From an uncultured Mycolicibacterium sp. (lineage in GTDB: Bacteria > Actinomycetota > Actinomycetes > Mycobacteriales > Mycobacteriaceae), in contig NZ_CALDGS010000083.1 of assembly GCF_937941905.1 (NCBI RefSeq), positions 1-28,614 of the forward strand: 28,614 nucleotides of DNA, written 5' to 3'. Of the stretch, positions 7,223 to 14,408 are shown in pieces. Under the pieces are notes generated by a model that was not told the origin of the DNA, made no database searches, and saw only the letters and a list, made by a program, of their open reading frames with translations. Position 1 is the first letter of the stretch. Every line of letters begins with the position of its first letter. A program made the position numbers and the translations under genes.

Positions 7223-8339
7223 TGTTCACCGGAGCGACGCGCACCGGGGCGCCGAAGGTCGGCGCGTGCACCATCATGCCGTCCCCGATGTAGATGCCCA
7301 CGTGGGAGGCGTCCGAGTAGTAGGTGATCAGGTCGCCGGGCTGCATCTGATCCATCGACACCGGCTGGCCGCCGCGGGCCAGGGCCTGGCTGGAGTGCGG
7401 CAGGTTGATCCCGGCACCCTCACGGAACGCCCACATCACCAGCCCCGAGCAGTCGAAGGCGTTGGGCCCGGCCGCGCCCCAGGAGTACATCGAGCCGAGC
7501 CGGCTCAGCGCGGCCTGCACCACCCCGATCCGGTCACCGGCCGGCGGGGCCAGGTCGCCCGGCGGGACCTGCGGCCCGCCGGGGGCCGCCACGATCGCCG
7601 GATCGGGCGCGGGCGGCGCCTCCGGGGCCGCCTCCGGGGCGGGTGCCGGTGCCGGCGGCAACACCGAGGGCGGGGGCGGCGGCGCCTCGGCGAGGATCTC
7701 GCGCTGCTGCGGGGTCAGCGCCTCGTACTGGGCCTGCACGACGGCGATCTGTTCCTGCAGCCGGCTTTGCTTGGCCTGCAGCTCGGCGCGCACGGCGGCG
7801 GCCTGCTCGGCGGCGGTGCGGGCCTCGGCGGCCGATCTCGCCGACGCCTCGGCGGCCAGCCGGGCCTGTTCGGCCACCGCGCGGTAGGCCTGCATCTGGT
7901 TGGCCATCTCGATGCGCATCACCCGCTGCACCGACAGCCGGTCGATGAGCTGCTGCGGCGAGTCGGCGGTCAGGATGGCGATCTCGCCGTCCACCCGGCC
8001 GCCCATGTACTGCGCGACGGCGAACTTGTCGATGGCCGCCTGGAAGTTCGCCAGCTTCTGCCGCGCGGCCTCGGCCGCGGCGGCGTCGGCCGCCGCCTGC
8101 TGTTCGGCAGCCTGTTGTGCCGCAAGCTTTTCGTTGAGATCGAGCTGCGCCGAGTGCATGGCCTCGGTGGTCTGCTCGGCCTGCCGGGACAGCTCGTGCA
8201 GCTTTGCCAGCGCGTCGTCGGCGGGGTCCGCGTGCACCGCCGGGCCGAGGAGCGCCAGCAGCATCGCGAACACCGCCGTCGCACCGATCGCGCAGCGCCT
8301 GAACAGACGGCTTCTCCGGTGCGTGCGGTCGAGTCTCAA
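7191..8339 (-). CDS. exported NlpC/P60 peptidoglycan hydrolase (Rv2190c-like)
   Basis: This 382-residue secreted D,L-endopeptidase-type enzyme is predicted to cleave peptidoglycan stem peptides. Seen: a signal peptide ending near AVHA/DP, a long Ala/Gln/Glu-rich coiled coil (about residues 35-210), a Pro/Ala-rich linker, and a C-terminal NlpC/P60 domain. The catalytic residues are C297 in AFDCSGLVMWAF, H346 in HVGIYIGDG and a polar H358. I chose TTG 8339 because AAGGA lies about ten bases upstream and the length matches Rv2190c (about 385); longer in-frame starts exist but would put the signal peptide internally. A well-formed promoter lies at 8401-8429. It is the first gene of an operon with the metallopeptidase and pimB. 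The coiled coil may keep the hydrolase inactive, by analogy with other mycobacterial P60 proteins. Confidence 0.92.
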   Translation of the reverse strand: MRLDRTHRRSRLFRRCAIGATAVFAMLLALLGPAVHADPADDALAKLHELSRQAEQTTEAMHSAQLDLNEKLAAQQAAEQQAAADAAAAEAARQKLANFQAAIDKFAVAQYMGGRVDGEIAILTADSPQQLIDRLSVQRVMRIEMANQMQAYRAVAEQARLAAEASARSAAEARTAAEQAAAVRAELQAKQSRLQEQIAVVQAQYEALTPQQREILAEAPPPPPSVLPPAPAPAPEAAPEAPPAPDPAIVAAPGGPQVPPGDLAPPAGDRIGVVQAALSRLGSMYSWGAAGPNAFDCSGLVMWAFREGAGINLPHSSQALARGGQPVSMDQMQPGDLITYYSDASHVGIYIGDGMMVHAPTFGAPVRVAPVNNAPIHNIRRY

Positions 8340-8400
8340 GATGAGTGCGTCCTTACAGCTACGGTGTCGGGCCGCCTCGAACTGGCGCCAGGTCTCAGAT

Positions 8401-8429
8401 AGGTTACGAAACGGCATCAACGATGTCCA
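8401..8429 (-). promoter_or_regulatory. sigma-A-like promoter of the NlpC/P60-metallopeptidase-pimB operon
   Basis: On the minus strand, TGGACA (8429-8424, five of six bases of TTGACA) and TAACCT (8406-8401, TAnnnT) are separated by exactly 17 bases. Transcription would start near 8394, giving a leader of about 55 bases before the TTG start. This is the best -35/-10 pair I see in the window. Confidence 0.6.
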
Positions 8430-8501
8430 CCGGGAGACCCGCGGGCGGGACGGCCCTCCCACACCGTACCGTCCGTTTGCGCGGCGGCGCCGTCGCCGTG
8501 C

Positions 8502-8729
8502 TCAGGCGGCGCCGGAACGGCGCAGCGGAACCAGCCGCAGCCGCGGCGCCAGGCCCGCGTCGGCGAGCACTTCCAGTGCCCGACGCTCGTCGGCCAGCAA
8601 ATGGTCCGGAGCGCCGAGCAGCACGCTGACCACGCAGTCCCCGCAGCCCGCGCCGCGCACCGCGCACTCGTCGCAGTCGATTTTCAGGGTGCCGGCCCCC
8701 GCGGTGTCCTCCGACTCGTCGAATCGCAT
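8502..8729 (-). CDS. small conserved four-cysteine protein, function unknown
   Basis: This is a 75-residue protein. Seen: C19-x2-C22-x6-C29-x2-C32 (CDECAVRGAGCGDC), a compact pair of CxxC knuckles that could bind zinc or another metal, followed by VVSVLLG and a helical segment that includes DERRALEVLADAGLAP. ATG 8729 is chosen because GAGAGGA precedes it by seven bases; the frame is open much further upstream but antisense to the nuclease gene. I recall similar short proteins with an 'IDC..C..RG..C.DCVV' pattern across actinobacteria, often near NlpC/P60 genes, without a known role. There is no signal peptide, so it is presumably cytosolic. It lies between the NlpC/P60 promoter and the divergent nuclease fusion gene. 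It is easily missed because the frame extends as a long shadow ORF. Confidence 0.78.
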   Translation of the reverse strand: MRFDESEDTAGAGTLKIDCDECAVRGAGCGDCVVSVLLGAPDHLLADERRALEVLADAGLAPRLRLVPLRRSGAA

Positions 8730-8827
8730 CGGCTCGTCCTCTCCCACTCGGTGTGATCGCCTGCGCACGCTAGCGACGACCCCCGACAACCCCGCGCCGG
8801 CGGCCCGGGGCTGTCGGTGCCGGGCCG

Positions 8828-8833
8828 TACGGT
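8828..8833 (+). promoter_or_regulatory. -10 element, leaderless start of the nuclease fusion gene
   Basis: TACGGT lies seven bases before ATG 8841, and no Shine-Dalgarno is visible between them. Transcription would begin at the A of the start codon. No -35 match is evident. Confidence 0.45.
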
Positions 8834-8840
8834 CTGCACC

Positions 8841-10712
8841 ATGCACCACCGCGCCGACCCGTCCGGGGGCCAGCTGGCCTTCGATCTCGACGCCGTCGCC
8901 CTGCGCGACACCACGTTCGTCGTGGTGGACCTGGAGACCACCGGCGGCCGGGCGGTCGGCGAGGACGCCGACGCCATCACCGAGATCGGAGCGGTCAAGG
9001 TGCGCGGCGGCGAGGTGCTCGGCGAGCTGGCCACCCTGGTCGACCCGGGCCGGGCCATCCCGCCGCAGATCGTGGCGCTGACCGGCATCACCACCGCGAT
9101 GGTCTGCGACGCGCCCCGGATCGAGACGGTGCTGCCGACCTTCCTGGAGTTCGCCCGCGGAGCGGTGCTGGTCGCCCACAACGCCGGGTTCGACATCGGG
9201 TTCCTGCGCGCGGCGGCCGAGCGGTGCGACATCGCCTGGCCGCGCCCGCCGGTGCTGTGCACGGTGCGGCTGGCCCGGCGGGTGCTCACCCGGGACGAGG
9301 CGCCCAGCCTGAAGCTCTCGGCGCTGGCCCGGCTGTTCGGTGCCCGCACCCCCACCCACCGGGCGCTCGACGACGCCCGCGCCACCGTCGATGTGCTGCA
9401 CGGCCTGATCGAGCGGGTCGGCAACCGTGGCGTGCACACCCTGGCCGACCTGCGCGCCTACCTGCCCGACGTCACCCCGGAGCAGCGCCGCAAGCGGCAC
9501 CTGGCCGATGCGCTGCCGAACCGGCCCGGTGTCTACCTGTTCCGCGGCCCGTCCGACGAGGTGCTCTACGTGGGCACCGCGGTCGACCTGCGCCGCCGGG
9601 TGCGCCAGTACTTCACCGGCTCCGACACCCGGGCCCGGATCAAGGAGATGGTGTCGCTGGCGACCCGGGTGGACCACGTCGAGTGCGCCCACGACCTGGA
9701 GGCCGGGGTGCGCGAGCTGCGACTGCTGGCCGCGCACGCGCCGCCGTACAACCGCCGGTCGAAGTTCCCGCACAAGTGGTGGTGGGTGACGCTCACCGAC
9801 GAGCCGTTCCCGCGCCTGTCGGTGGTGCGCCGGCCGCGCGGCGGCCGGGTGGCCGGCCCGTTCCGGGCCCGCGCCGACGCCGCCGACACCGCCGATCTGC
9901 TGGCCCACTACACCGGGGTGCGCACCTGCACCACCCGACTGGGCCGCACCGGGGTGCACGGTCCGGCCTGCCCGGAGCGCGAACTGGCACCGTGTCCGGC
10001 CCCGCGCGGCGTCGACGCGGCCGGCTACGCCGACCGGCCGGCCGCCGCGGCCGCCCTCCTCGACGGCACCGACGCCGCCGCGCTGGCCCGGATCCTGGCC
10101 GACATCGAGGACCTCGCCGCCCGGCACCGGTACGAGACCGCGGCCCGGCTGCGCGACCGGGCGGTCACCGCGATCGAGGGGCTCTGGCGCGGGCAGCGAC
10201 TGCGGGCGCTGGCCGCCGTGCCCGAACTCGTCGCGGCCCGCCCGGACGGCGCCGGCGGCTGGCAGCTCGCGGTGATCCGGCACGGCCGGCTCGCCGCCGC
10301 CGGGTGCGCCCCGCGCGGGGTGCCACCCATGCCGGTCGTCGAGGCGATCTCGGCGGCCGCGCAGACGATCCTGGCCGAGCCCGCCCCGCTGGGCGGGGCG
10401 CTGGTCGAGGAGGTGGCGCTCATCGCGCGCTGGCTGGCCGCCCCCGGGGTGCGCATCGTGCGCTGCGAGGCCGGCTGGGCCAGCCCGGTCGGCGCGGCCG
10501 GCCGCTGGGCGGCGTGGGCCGCCACCGCGCGCTCGGCACGGATCGCCGCCGAGCAGGCCGTCGACGCGCTCGGCGACCGGGAGTTCTCAGAGCTGTTGGG
10601 TGAACTCCACCCAGCGCGCGAGCAGCCGTTCGGCCGCGCCGGAGTCGATCGCCTTGGCGGCCCGCTCCAGCCCGGACTCCCAGGCCGGCACCCACAGCGC
10701 GTCGCTGGCTAG
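8841..10712 (+). CDS. DEDD-family 3'-5' exonuclease / UvrC-like GIY-YIG nuclease fusion (Rv2191-like)
   Basis: This 623-residue DNA-metabolism protein fuses two nuclease modules. Residues about 25-195 form a DnaQ/PolIII-epsilon-type exonuclease, with D30 and E32 in VVDLETTGG, then AHNAGFDIGFL and HRALDDARAT. Residues about 225-310 form a UvrC-type GIY-YIG domain (GVY at 230-232, YVG near 245-247), and a UVR-like motif (YETAARLRDR) follows near residue 430. No RNase H-like UvrC endonuclease domain or HhH pair is apparent, so it is not a complete UvrC; the Cho-type excision nucleases are a better comparison. ATG 8841 is chosen because a -10-like TACGGT lies seven bases upstream; GTG 8817 is an alternative. 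The last 42 codons are antisense to trpD. A role in DNA repair or proofreading is inferred from the domains. Confidence 0.9.
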   Translation: MHHRADPSGGQLAFDLDAVALRDTTFVVVDLETTGGRAVGEDADAITEIGAVKVRGGEVLGELATLVDPGRAIPPQIVALTGITTAMVCDAPRIETVLPTFLEFARGAVLVAHNAGFDIGFLRAAAERCDIAWPRPPVLCTVRLARRVLTRDEAPSLKLSALARLFGARTPTHRALDDARATVDVLHGLIERVGNRGVHTLADLRAYLPDVTPEQRRKRHLADALPNRPGVYLFRGPSDEVLYVGTAVDLRRRVRQYFTGSDTRARIKEMVSLATRVDHVECAHDLEAGVRELRLLAAHAPPYNRRSKFPHKWWWVTLTDEPFPRLSVVRRPRGGRVAGPFRARADAADTADLLAHYTGVRTCTTRLGRTGVHGPACPERELAPCPAPRGVDAAGYADRPAAAAALLDGTDAAALARILADIEDLAARHRYETAARLRDRAVTAIEGLWRGQRLRALAAVPELVAARPDGAGGWQLAVIRHGRLAAAGCAPRGVPPMPVVEAISAAAQTILAEPAPLGGALVEEVALIARWLAAPGVRIVRCEAGWASPVGAAGRWAAWAATARSARIAAEQAVDALGDREFSELLGELHPAREQPFGRAGVDRLGGPLQPGLPGRHPQRVAG

Positions 10713-11669
10713 CCCGGCGTGGGCCACCATCGCGCCGGCCGCGTTGAGGATGACCGCGTCGCGCACCGGCCCCTGGGCCCCGCCCAGCACCGCGCGCACC
10801 TCGGCGGCGTTGGTCTGCGCGTCGCCGCCGACGAGCTCCTCGATCCGGGCGCGCTGGAAGCCGAACGCGGCCGGGTCGAAGGTGAGTTTGTCGATGGTCC
10901 CGGCCTGCACCCGCCAGATCGTGCTGGTCGTGGTGGTGGTCAGCTCGTCGAGCCCGTCGTCGCCGTGCACCACCAGCACGCTGGACCGCCGGGCCGCGAA
11001 CACCCCGGCCATCACCTCGGCCAGATCCGCCCACGCGCAGCCGATCAGGCCGGCGCGCGGGGTGGCCGGGTTGGTCAGCGGCCCGAGCAGGTTGAACACG
11101 GTGGGCACGCCGATCTCCTTGCGCGGCGGCCCGGCGTGCCGGAACGACGGGTGGCACTGCGGGGCGAACGCGAAGCCGATGCCGACCTCGGCCACGCAGC
11201 GCGCCACCTGCTCGGGGGTGAGGTCGATGCGCACCCCGAGCGCCTCCAGCGTGTCGGCGCCGCCGGCCAGCGACGAGGCGGCCCGGTTGCCGTGCTTGAC
11301 CACCGGCACCCCGGCCGCGGCCACCACGATCGCCGCCATCGTCGACAGGTTCACCGTGTTGGCTCCGTCCCCGCCGGTGCCGACGATGTCGACGGTGTCA
11401 GTGCCGATCACGTCGGTGGGCACCCGCCGGGCGTGCTGCAGCATCACGTCGGCGAGCTCGGTGACCTCCTGGGCGGTCGGGCGCTTCATCCGCATCGCGA
11501 CCGCGAACGCCGCGATCTGCGCGGGTGTCGCCGCGCCCGACATGATCTGGTCCATCGCCCAGGCCGCCTGCCCGACCGGAAGTGATCGGCCGGTGGTCAG
11601 CAGGCCCAGAACCTGCGGCCACGTCGGCGTGTCGGGGGAACTCGAAGCCGGAGCTGAAGCGGATGCCAT
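10587..11669 (-). CDS. trpD: anthranilate phosphoribosyltransferase
   Basis: TrpD transfers the phosphoribosyl group of PRPP to anthranilate in tryptophan biosynthesis. The 360 residues contain the PRPP-binding loop GTGGDGANTVNLST starting at residue 97, then KHGNRAASS and LLGPLTNP, all family hallmarks. ATG 11669 follows a GATAAT hexamer by six bases, so the mRNA is probably leaderless. The N-terminal 15 or so residues are low-complexity Ser/Ala/Pro, as in mycobacterial TrpD. Its 3' end overlaps the convergent nuclease fusion gene by 126 bp. It stands apart from other trp genes, which is usual for mycobacterial trpD, and diverges from ctaE with 68 bp between starts. Confidence 0.97.
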   Translation of the reverse strand: MASASAPASSSPDTPTWPQVLGLLTTGRSLPVGQAAWAMDQIMSGAATPAQIAAFAVAMRMKRPTAQEVTELADVMLQHARRVPTDVIGTDTVDIVGTGGDGANTVNLSTMAAIVVAAAGVPVVKHGNRAASSLAGGADTLEALGVRIDLTPEQVARCVAEVGIGFAFAPQCHPSFRHAGPPRKEIGVPTVFNLLGPLTNPATPRAGLIGCAWADLAEVMAGVFAARRSSVLVVHGDDGLDELTTTTTSTIWRVQAGTIDKLTFDPAAFGFQRARIEELVGGDAQTNAAEVRAVLGGAQGPVRDAVILNAAGAMVAHAGLASDALWVPAWESGLERAAKAIDSGAAERLLARWVEFTQQL

Positions 11670-11675
11670 TGCCCG

Positions 11676-11681
11676 ATTATC
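11676..11681 (-). promoter_or_regulatory. -10 element of trpD (leaderless)
   Basis: GATAAT on the minus strand matches five of six bases of TATAAT and ends six bases before ATG 11669. There is no Shine-Dalgarno, so the transcript probably starts at the start codon. Confidence 0.55.
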
Positions 11682-11724
11682 GCCAATTGAGCGACCCGGG
11701 TGGAGTTCGACAACTACAAAGCGT

Positions 11725-11730
11725 CATACT
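11725..11730 (+). promoter_or_regulatory. -10 element of ctaE-qcrCAB (leaderless)
   Basis: CATACT ends seven bases before GTG 11738, keeping the second-position A and last T of the -10 consensus. The same hexamer precedes asnB at nearly the same distance. No convincing -35 is seen. Confidence 0.5.
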
Positions 11731-11737
11731 TCTTCGT

Positions 11738-12349
11738 GTGACGAGCGCTGTAGGGACCTCCGGAACCGCAATCACGTCGCGCGTGCATTCGCTGAACAGG
11801 CCGAACATGGTCAGCGTCGGCACCATCGTGTGGCTTTCCAGCGAGCTCATGTTCTTCGCTGGTCTGTTCGCGATGTACTTCGTCACGCGCGCCCAAGCCG
11901 GCGGCGATTGGCCTCCGCCACCGACGCATCTGAACCTGTACCAGGCCGTACCGGTGACGCTGGTGCTCATCGCATCGTCGTTCACCTGCCAGATGGGCGT
12001 GTTCGCCGCCGAGAAGGGCGACGTCTTCGGGCTGCGCCGCTGGTATGTGGTCACGTTCCTGATGGGGCTGTTCTTCGTCCTCGGCCAGGGCTACGAGTAC
12101 ATCCAGCTGGTCAAAGAGGGCACCACCATCTCCAGCAGCGCCTACGGCTCGGTGTTCTACATGGCCACCGGTTTCCACGGCCTGCACGTGATCGGCGGCC
12201 TCGTCGCGTTCATCTACCTCCTGGCCCGCACCCGGATGAGCAAGTTCACCCCGGCGCAGGCCACCGCGGCGATCGTCGTCTCGTACTACTGGCACTTCGT
12301 CGACATCGTGTGGATCGCGCTGTTCGCCACGATCTACTTCATCCGATGA
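11738..12349 (+). CDS. ctaE: cytochrome c oxidase subunit III
   Basis: CtaE is an integral membrane subunit of the aa3-type terminal oxidase. The 203-residue protein shows five hydrophobic helices, with conserved segments such as WLSSELMFFAGLF, FVLGQGYEY, FHGLHVIGG and YYWHFVDIVWI. GTG 11738 starts the conserved sequence VTSAVGTSGTAITS, and the length matches M. tuberculosis CtaE (203). It heads the ctaE-qcrC-qcrA-qcrB cluster; qcrC follows 47 bp later, and the two qcr junctions after that are 4-bp overlaps. In mycobacteria the oxidase and the bcc complex form an obligate III2IV2 supercomplex, which fits this shared transcription unit. Subunit I (ctaD) is not in the window. Confidence 0.97.
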   Translation: MTSAVGTSGTAITSRVHSLNRPNMVSVGTIVWLSSELMFFAGLFAMYFVTRAQAGGDWPPPPTHLNLYQAVPVTLVLIASSFTCQMGVFAAEKGDVFGLRRWYVVTFLMGLFFVLGQGYEYIQLVKEGTTISSSAYGSVFYMATGFHGLHVIGGLVAFIYLLARTRMSKFTPAQATAAIVVSYYWHFVDIVWIALFATIYFIR

Positions 12350-12396
12350 TCGCCTCGCCCATCCGGAAGCATCAACAGCCGAACAGAAGGGGTTCG

Positions 12397-13203
12397 ATGA
12401 GCGACAAGTCCCGCCGTCGGCTGCGCCGACGCCTGTCAGCGGCGCTGCTGCTGCTGGTCGGACTGGCAGCCGCCGGTGGCCTCGCGGCCACTTTGACGCC
12501 CACGCCGCAAGTCGCGGTCGCCGACGAGTCGAAGTCGGCGCTGCTGCGCACGGGCAAGGAGCTTTACGACACGTCGTGCGTCAGCTGCCACGGCGTGAAT
12601 CTGCAGGGTGTGCCCGACCGCGGGCCGAGCCTCATCGGCGTCGGCGATGCGGCGGTGTACTTCCAGGTGTCGACCGGTCGTATGCCGGCCCGCGCGGGCT
12701 CGTCGCAGGCACCGACCAAGCCGGCCGACTTCGACGAGGCGCAGATCGACGCGCTCGGCGCCTACATCCAGGCCAACGGCGGCGGCCCCCGCGTCCCCCG
12801 GGACGAGAACGGGCACGTCGCCCAGGCGTCGTTGATCGGTGACGACGTGGCGCGCGGCGGCGACCTGTTCCGCCTGAACTGCGCCTCCTGCCACAACTTC
12901 ACCGGCAAGGGCGGCGCGCTGTCGTCCGGCAAGTACGCGCCGGACCTCGGCAAGGTCAACCCGGCGCAGATCTACACCGCCATGCTGACCGGCCCGGAGA
13001 ACATGCCGAAGTTCTCCGACCGCCAGCTGTCGCCGGAGGAGAAGCGCGACATCATCGCCTACGTCCGTGAGTCGGCCCAGACCCCGTCCTACGGCGGCTA
13101 CGGCCTGGGCGGCTTCGGTCCGGCCTCCGAGGGCATGGCGATCTGGATCATCGGTGTGGTTGCCCTCATCGGCGCTGCGATGTGGATCGGGGCGCGCGCA
13201 TGA
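12397..13203 (+). CDS. qcrC: di-heme cytochrome c subunit of the bcc complex
   Basis: QcrC carries electrons from the bc core directly to the oxidase, replacing a soluble cytochrome c in actinobacteria. The 268-residue protein has an Arg-rich N-terminus and a hydrophobic signal segment (about 14-31), two CxxCH heme c motifs (CVSCH at 61-65, CASCH at 162-166), and a C-terminal transmembrane helix near 248-265. ATG 12397 is preceded by AGAAGGGG. The stop overlaps the start of qcrA in an ATGA junction, which indicates translational coupling. The length is near that of M. tuberculosis QcrC (about 280). The heme domains face the periplasmic side. Confidence 0.97.
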   Translation: MSDKSRRRLRRRLSAALLLLVGLAAAGGLAATLTPTPQVAVADESKSALLRTGKELYDTSCVSCHGVNLQGVPDRGPSLIGVGDAAVYFQVSTGRMPARAGSSQAPTKPADFDEAQIDALGAYIQANGGGPRVPRDENGHVAQASLIGDDVARGGDLFRLNCASCHNFTGKGGALSSGKYAPDLGKVNPAQIYTAMLTGPENMPKFSDRQLSPEEKRDIIAYVRESAQTPSYGGYGLGGFGPASEGMAIWIIGVVALIGAAMWIGARA

Positions 13204-14408
13204 GCAGCAACGAAAGCGGAACCAACATGGACAAGGATCAGGACAACCTGGGTGCCGGCGCCCCCGGTGTGCCCAGCGACGCCGAACTGGCGTCGATGAG
13301 TCGCGAGGAGCTCGTCAAGCTCGGTGGCCGTCTCGACGGGGTCGAGACGATCTACAAGGAGTCGCGCTGGCCGGTCGAGGGCACCAGGGCCGAGAAGCGC
13401 GCCGCCCGCACGGTGGCCTACTGGCTCATCCTGGGTGGTCTCTCCGGGCTCGCGCTGCTGCTGGTGTTCCTGTTCTGGCCGTGGGAGTACCGGCCGTTCG
13501 GCGCCGAGGGCGAGTGGGTCTACGCCCTGGCCACGCCGCTGTACGGCCTGACCTTCGGCCTGTCGATCCTGTCGATCGGCATCGGCGCGGTGCTGTACCA
13601 GAAGAAGTTCATCCCGAACGAGATCTCGGTCCAGCAGCGCCACGACGGCCGCTCGCAGGAGGTGCACCGCAAGACGATCGCCGCGAACCTGACCGACGCC
13701 CTGGAGGGCTCGACCATCAAGCGGCGCAAGCTGATCGTCTCGTCGCTGGGCATCGGCCTCGGCGCGTTCGGGCTGTCCACCCTGGTGGCCTTCATCGGCG
13801 GCTTCGTCAAGAACCCGTGGAAGCCCGTGGTGCAGACCGCCGAGGGCAAGAAGGCCGTGCTGTGGACCTCCGGGTGGACGCCGCGCTACCCGGGCGAGAC
13901 CATCTACCTCGCCCGCGACACCGGCAACGGCACCTTCGCCAAGGTGCGCCCGGAGGACATCGACGCCGGCGGCATGGAGACGGTGTTCCCGTGGCGTGAG
14001 AGCGACGGCGACGGCACCACGGTCGAGTCGGCCCATAAGCTGGCCGAGATCTCGATGGGTGTGCGCAACCCGGTCATGCTCATCCGGATCCGTCCGGAGG
14101 ACATGCCGCGCGTCGTGAAGCGCAAGGGCCAGGAGAGCTTCAACTACGGCGAGTTCTTCGCCTACACCAAGGTGTGCTCGCACCTGGGCTGCCCGTCCTC
14201 GCTGTACGAGCAGCAGACCTACCGCATCCTGTGCCCGTGCCACCAGTCGCAGTTCGACGCGTTGCACTACGCCAAACCCGTCTTCGGCCCCGCTGCGCGC
14301 GCGTTGGCGCAGCTGCCGATCACCATCAACGAAGAGGGCTTCCTCGTCGCCAATGGTGACTTCATCGAACCCGTCGGCCCCGCGTTCTGGGAACGGAAGA
14401 CATCATGA
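13200..14408 (+). CDS. qcrA: Rieske iron-sulfur subunit of the bcc complex
   Basis: QcrA bears the Rieske [2Fe-2S] cluster that accepts electrons from menaquinol. The 402-residue protein has a charged N-terminal region, three predicted membrane helices (about residues 72-95, 107-127, 179-202), the actinobacterial arrangement, and a C-terminal Rieske domain. Cluster ligands are visible: C326 and H328 in CSHLGC and C345 and H348 in CPCH; C331 and C347 would form the stabilising disulfide. ATG 13200 overlaps the qcrC stop by 4 bp; ATG 13227 is a less likely internal start. The stop overlaps the qcrB start by 4 bp. Confidence 0.97.
   Translation: MSSNESGTNMDKDQDNLGAGAPGVPSDAELASMSREELVKLGGRLDGVETIYKESRWPVEGTRAEKRAARTVAYWLILGGLSGLALLLVFLFWPWEYRPFGAEGEWVYALATPLYGLTFGLSILSIGIGAVLYQKKFIPNEISVQQRHDGRSQEVHRKTIAANLTDALEGSTIKRRKLIVSSLGIGLGAFGLSTLVAFIGGFVKNPWKPVVQTAEGKKAVLWTSGWTPRYPGETIYLARDTGNGTFAKVRPEDIDAGGMETVFPWRESDGDGTTVESAHKLAEISMGVRNPVMLIRIRPEDMPRVVKRKGQESFNYGEFFAYTKVCSHLGCPSSLYEQQTYRILCPCHQSQFDALHYAKPVFGPAARALAQLPITINEEGFLVANGDFIEPVGPAFWERKTS

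Noticed and set aside
8341..8462. longer N-terminus (423 residues) for the NlpC/P60 protein
   Set aside because: It would place the promoter at 8401-8429 inside the gene and the signal peptide internally; TTG 8339 with AAGGA fits better.
8340..8501. c-di-AMP (ydaO-type) riboswitch before the NlpC/P60 gene
   Set aside because: Such riboswitches precede some actinobacterial cell-wall hydrolases, but the predicted leader is only about 55 bases and I see none of the conserved motifs.
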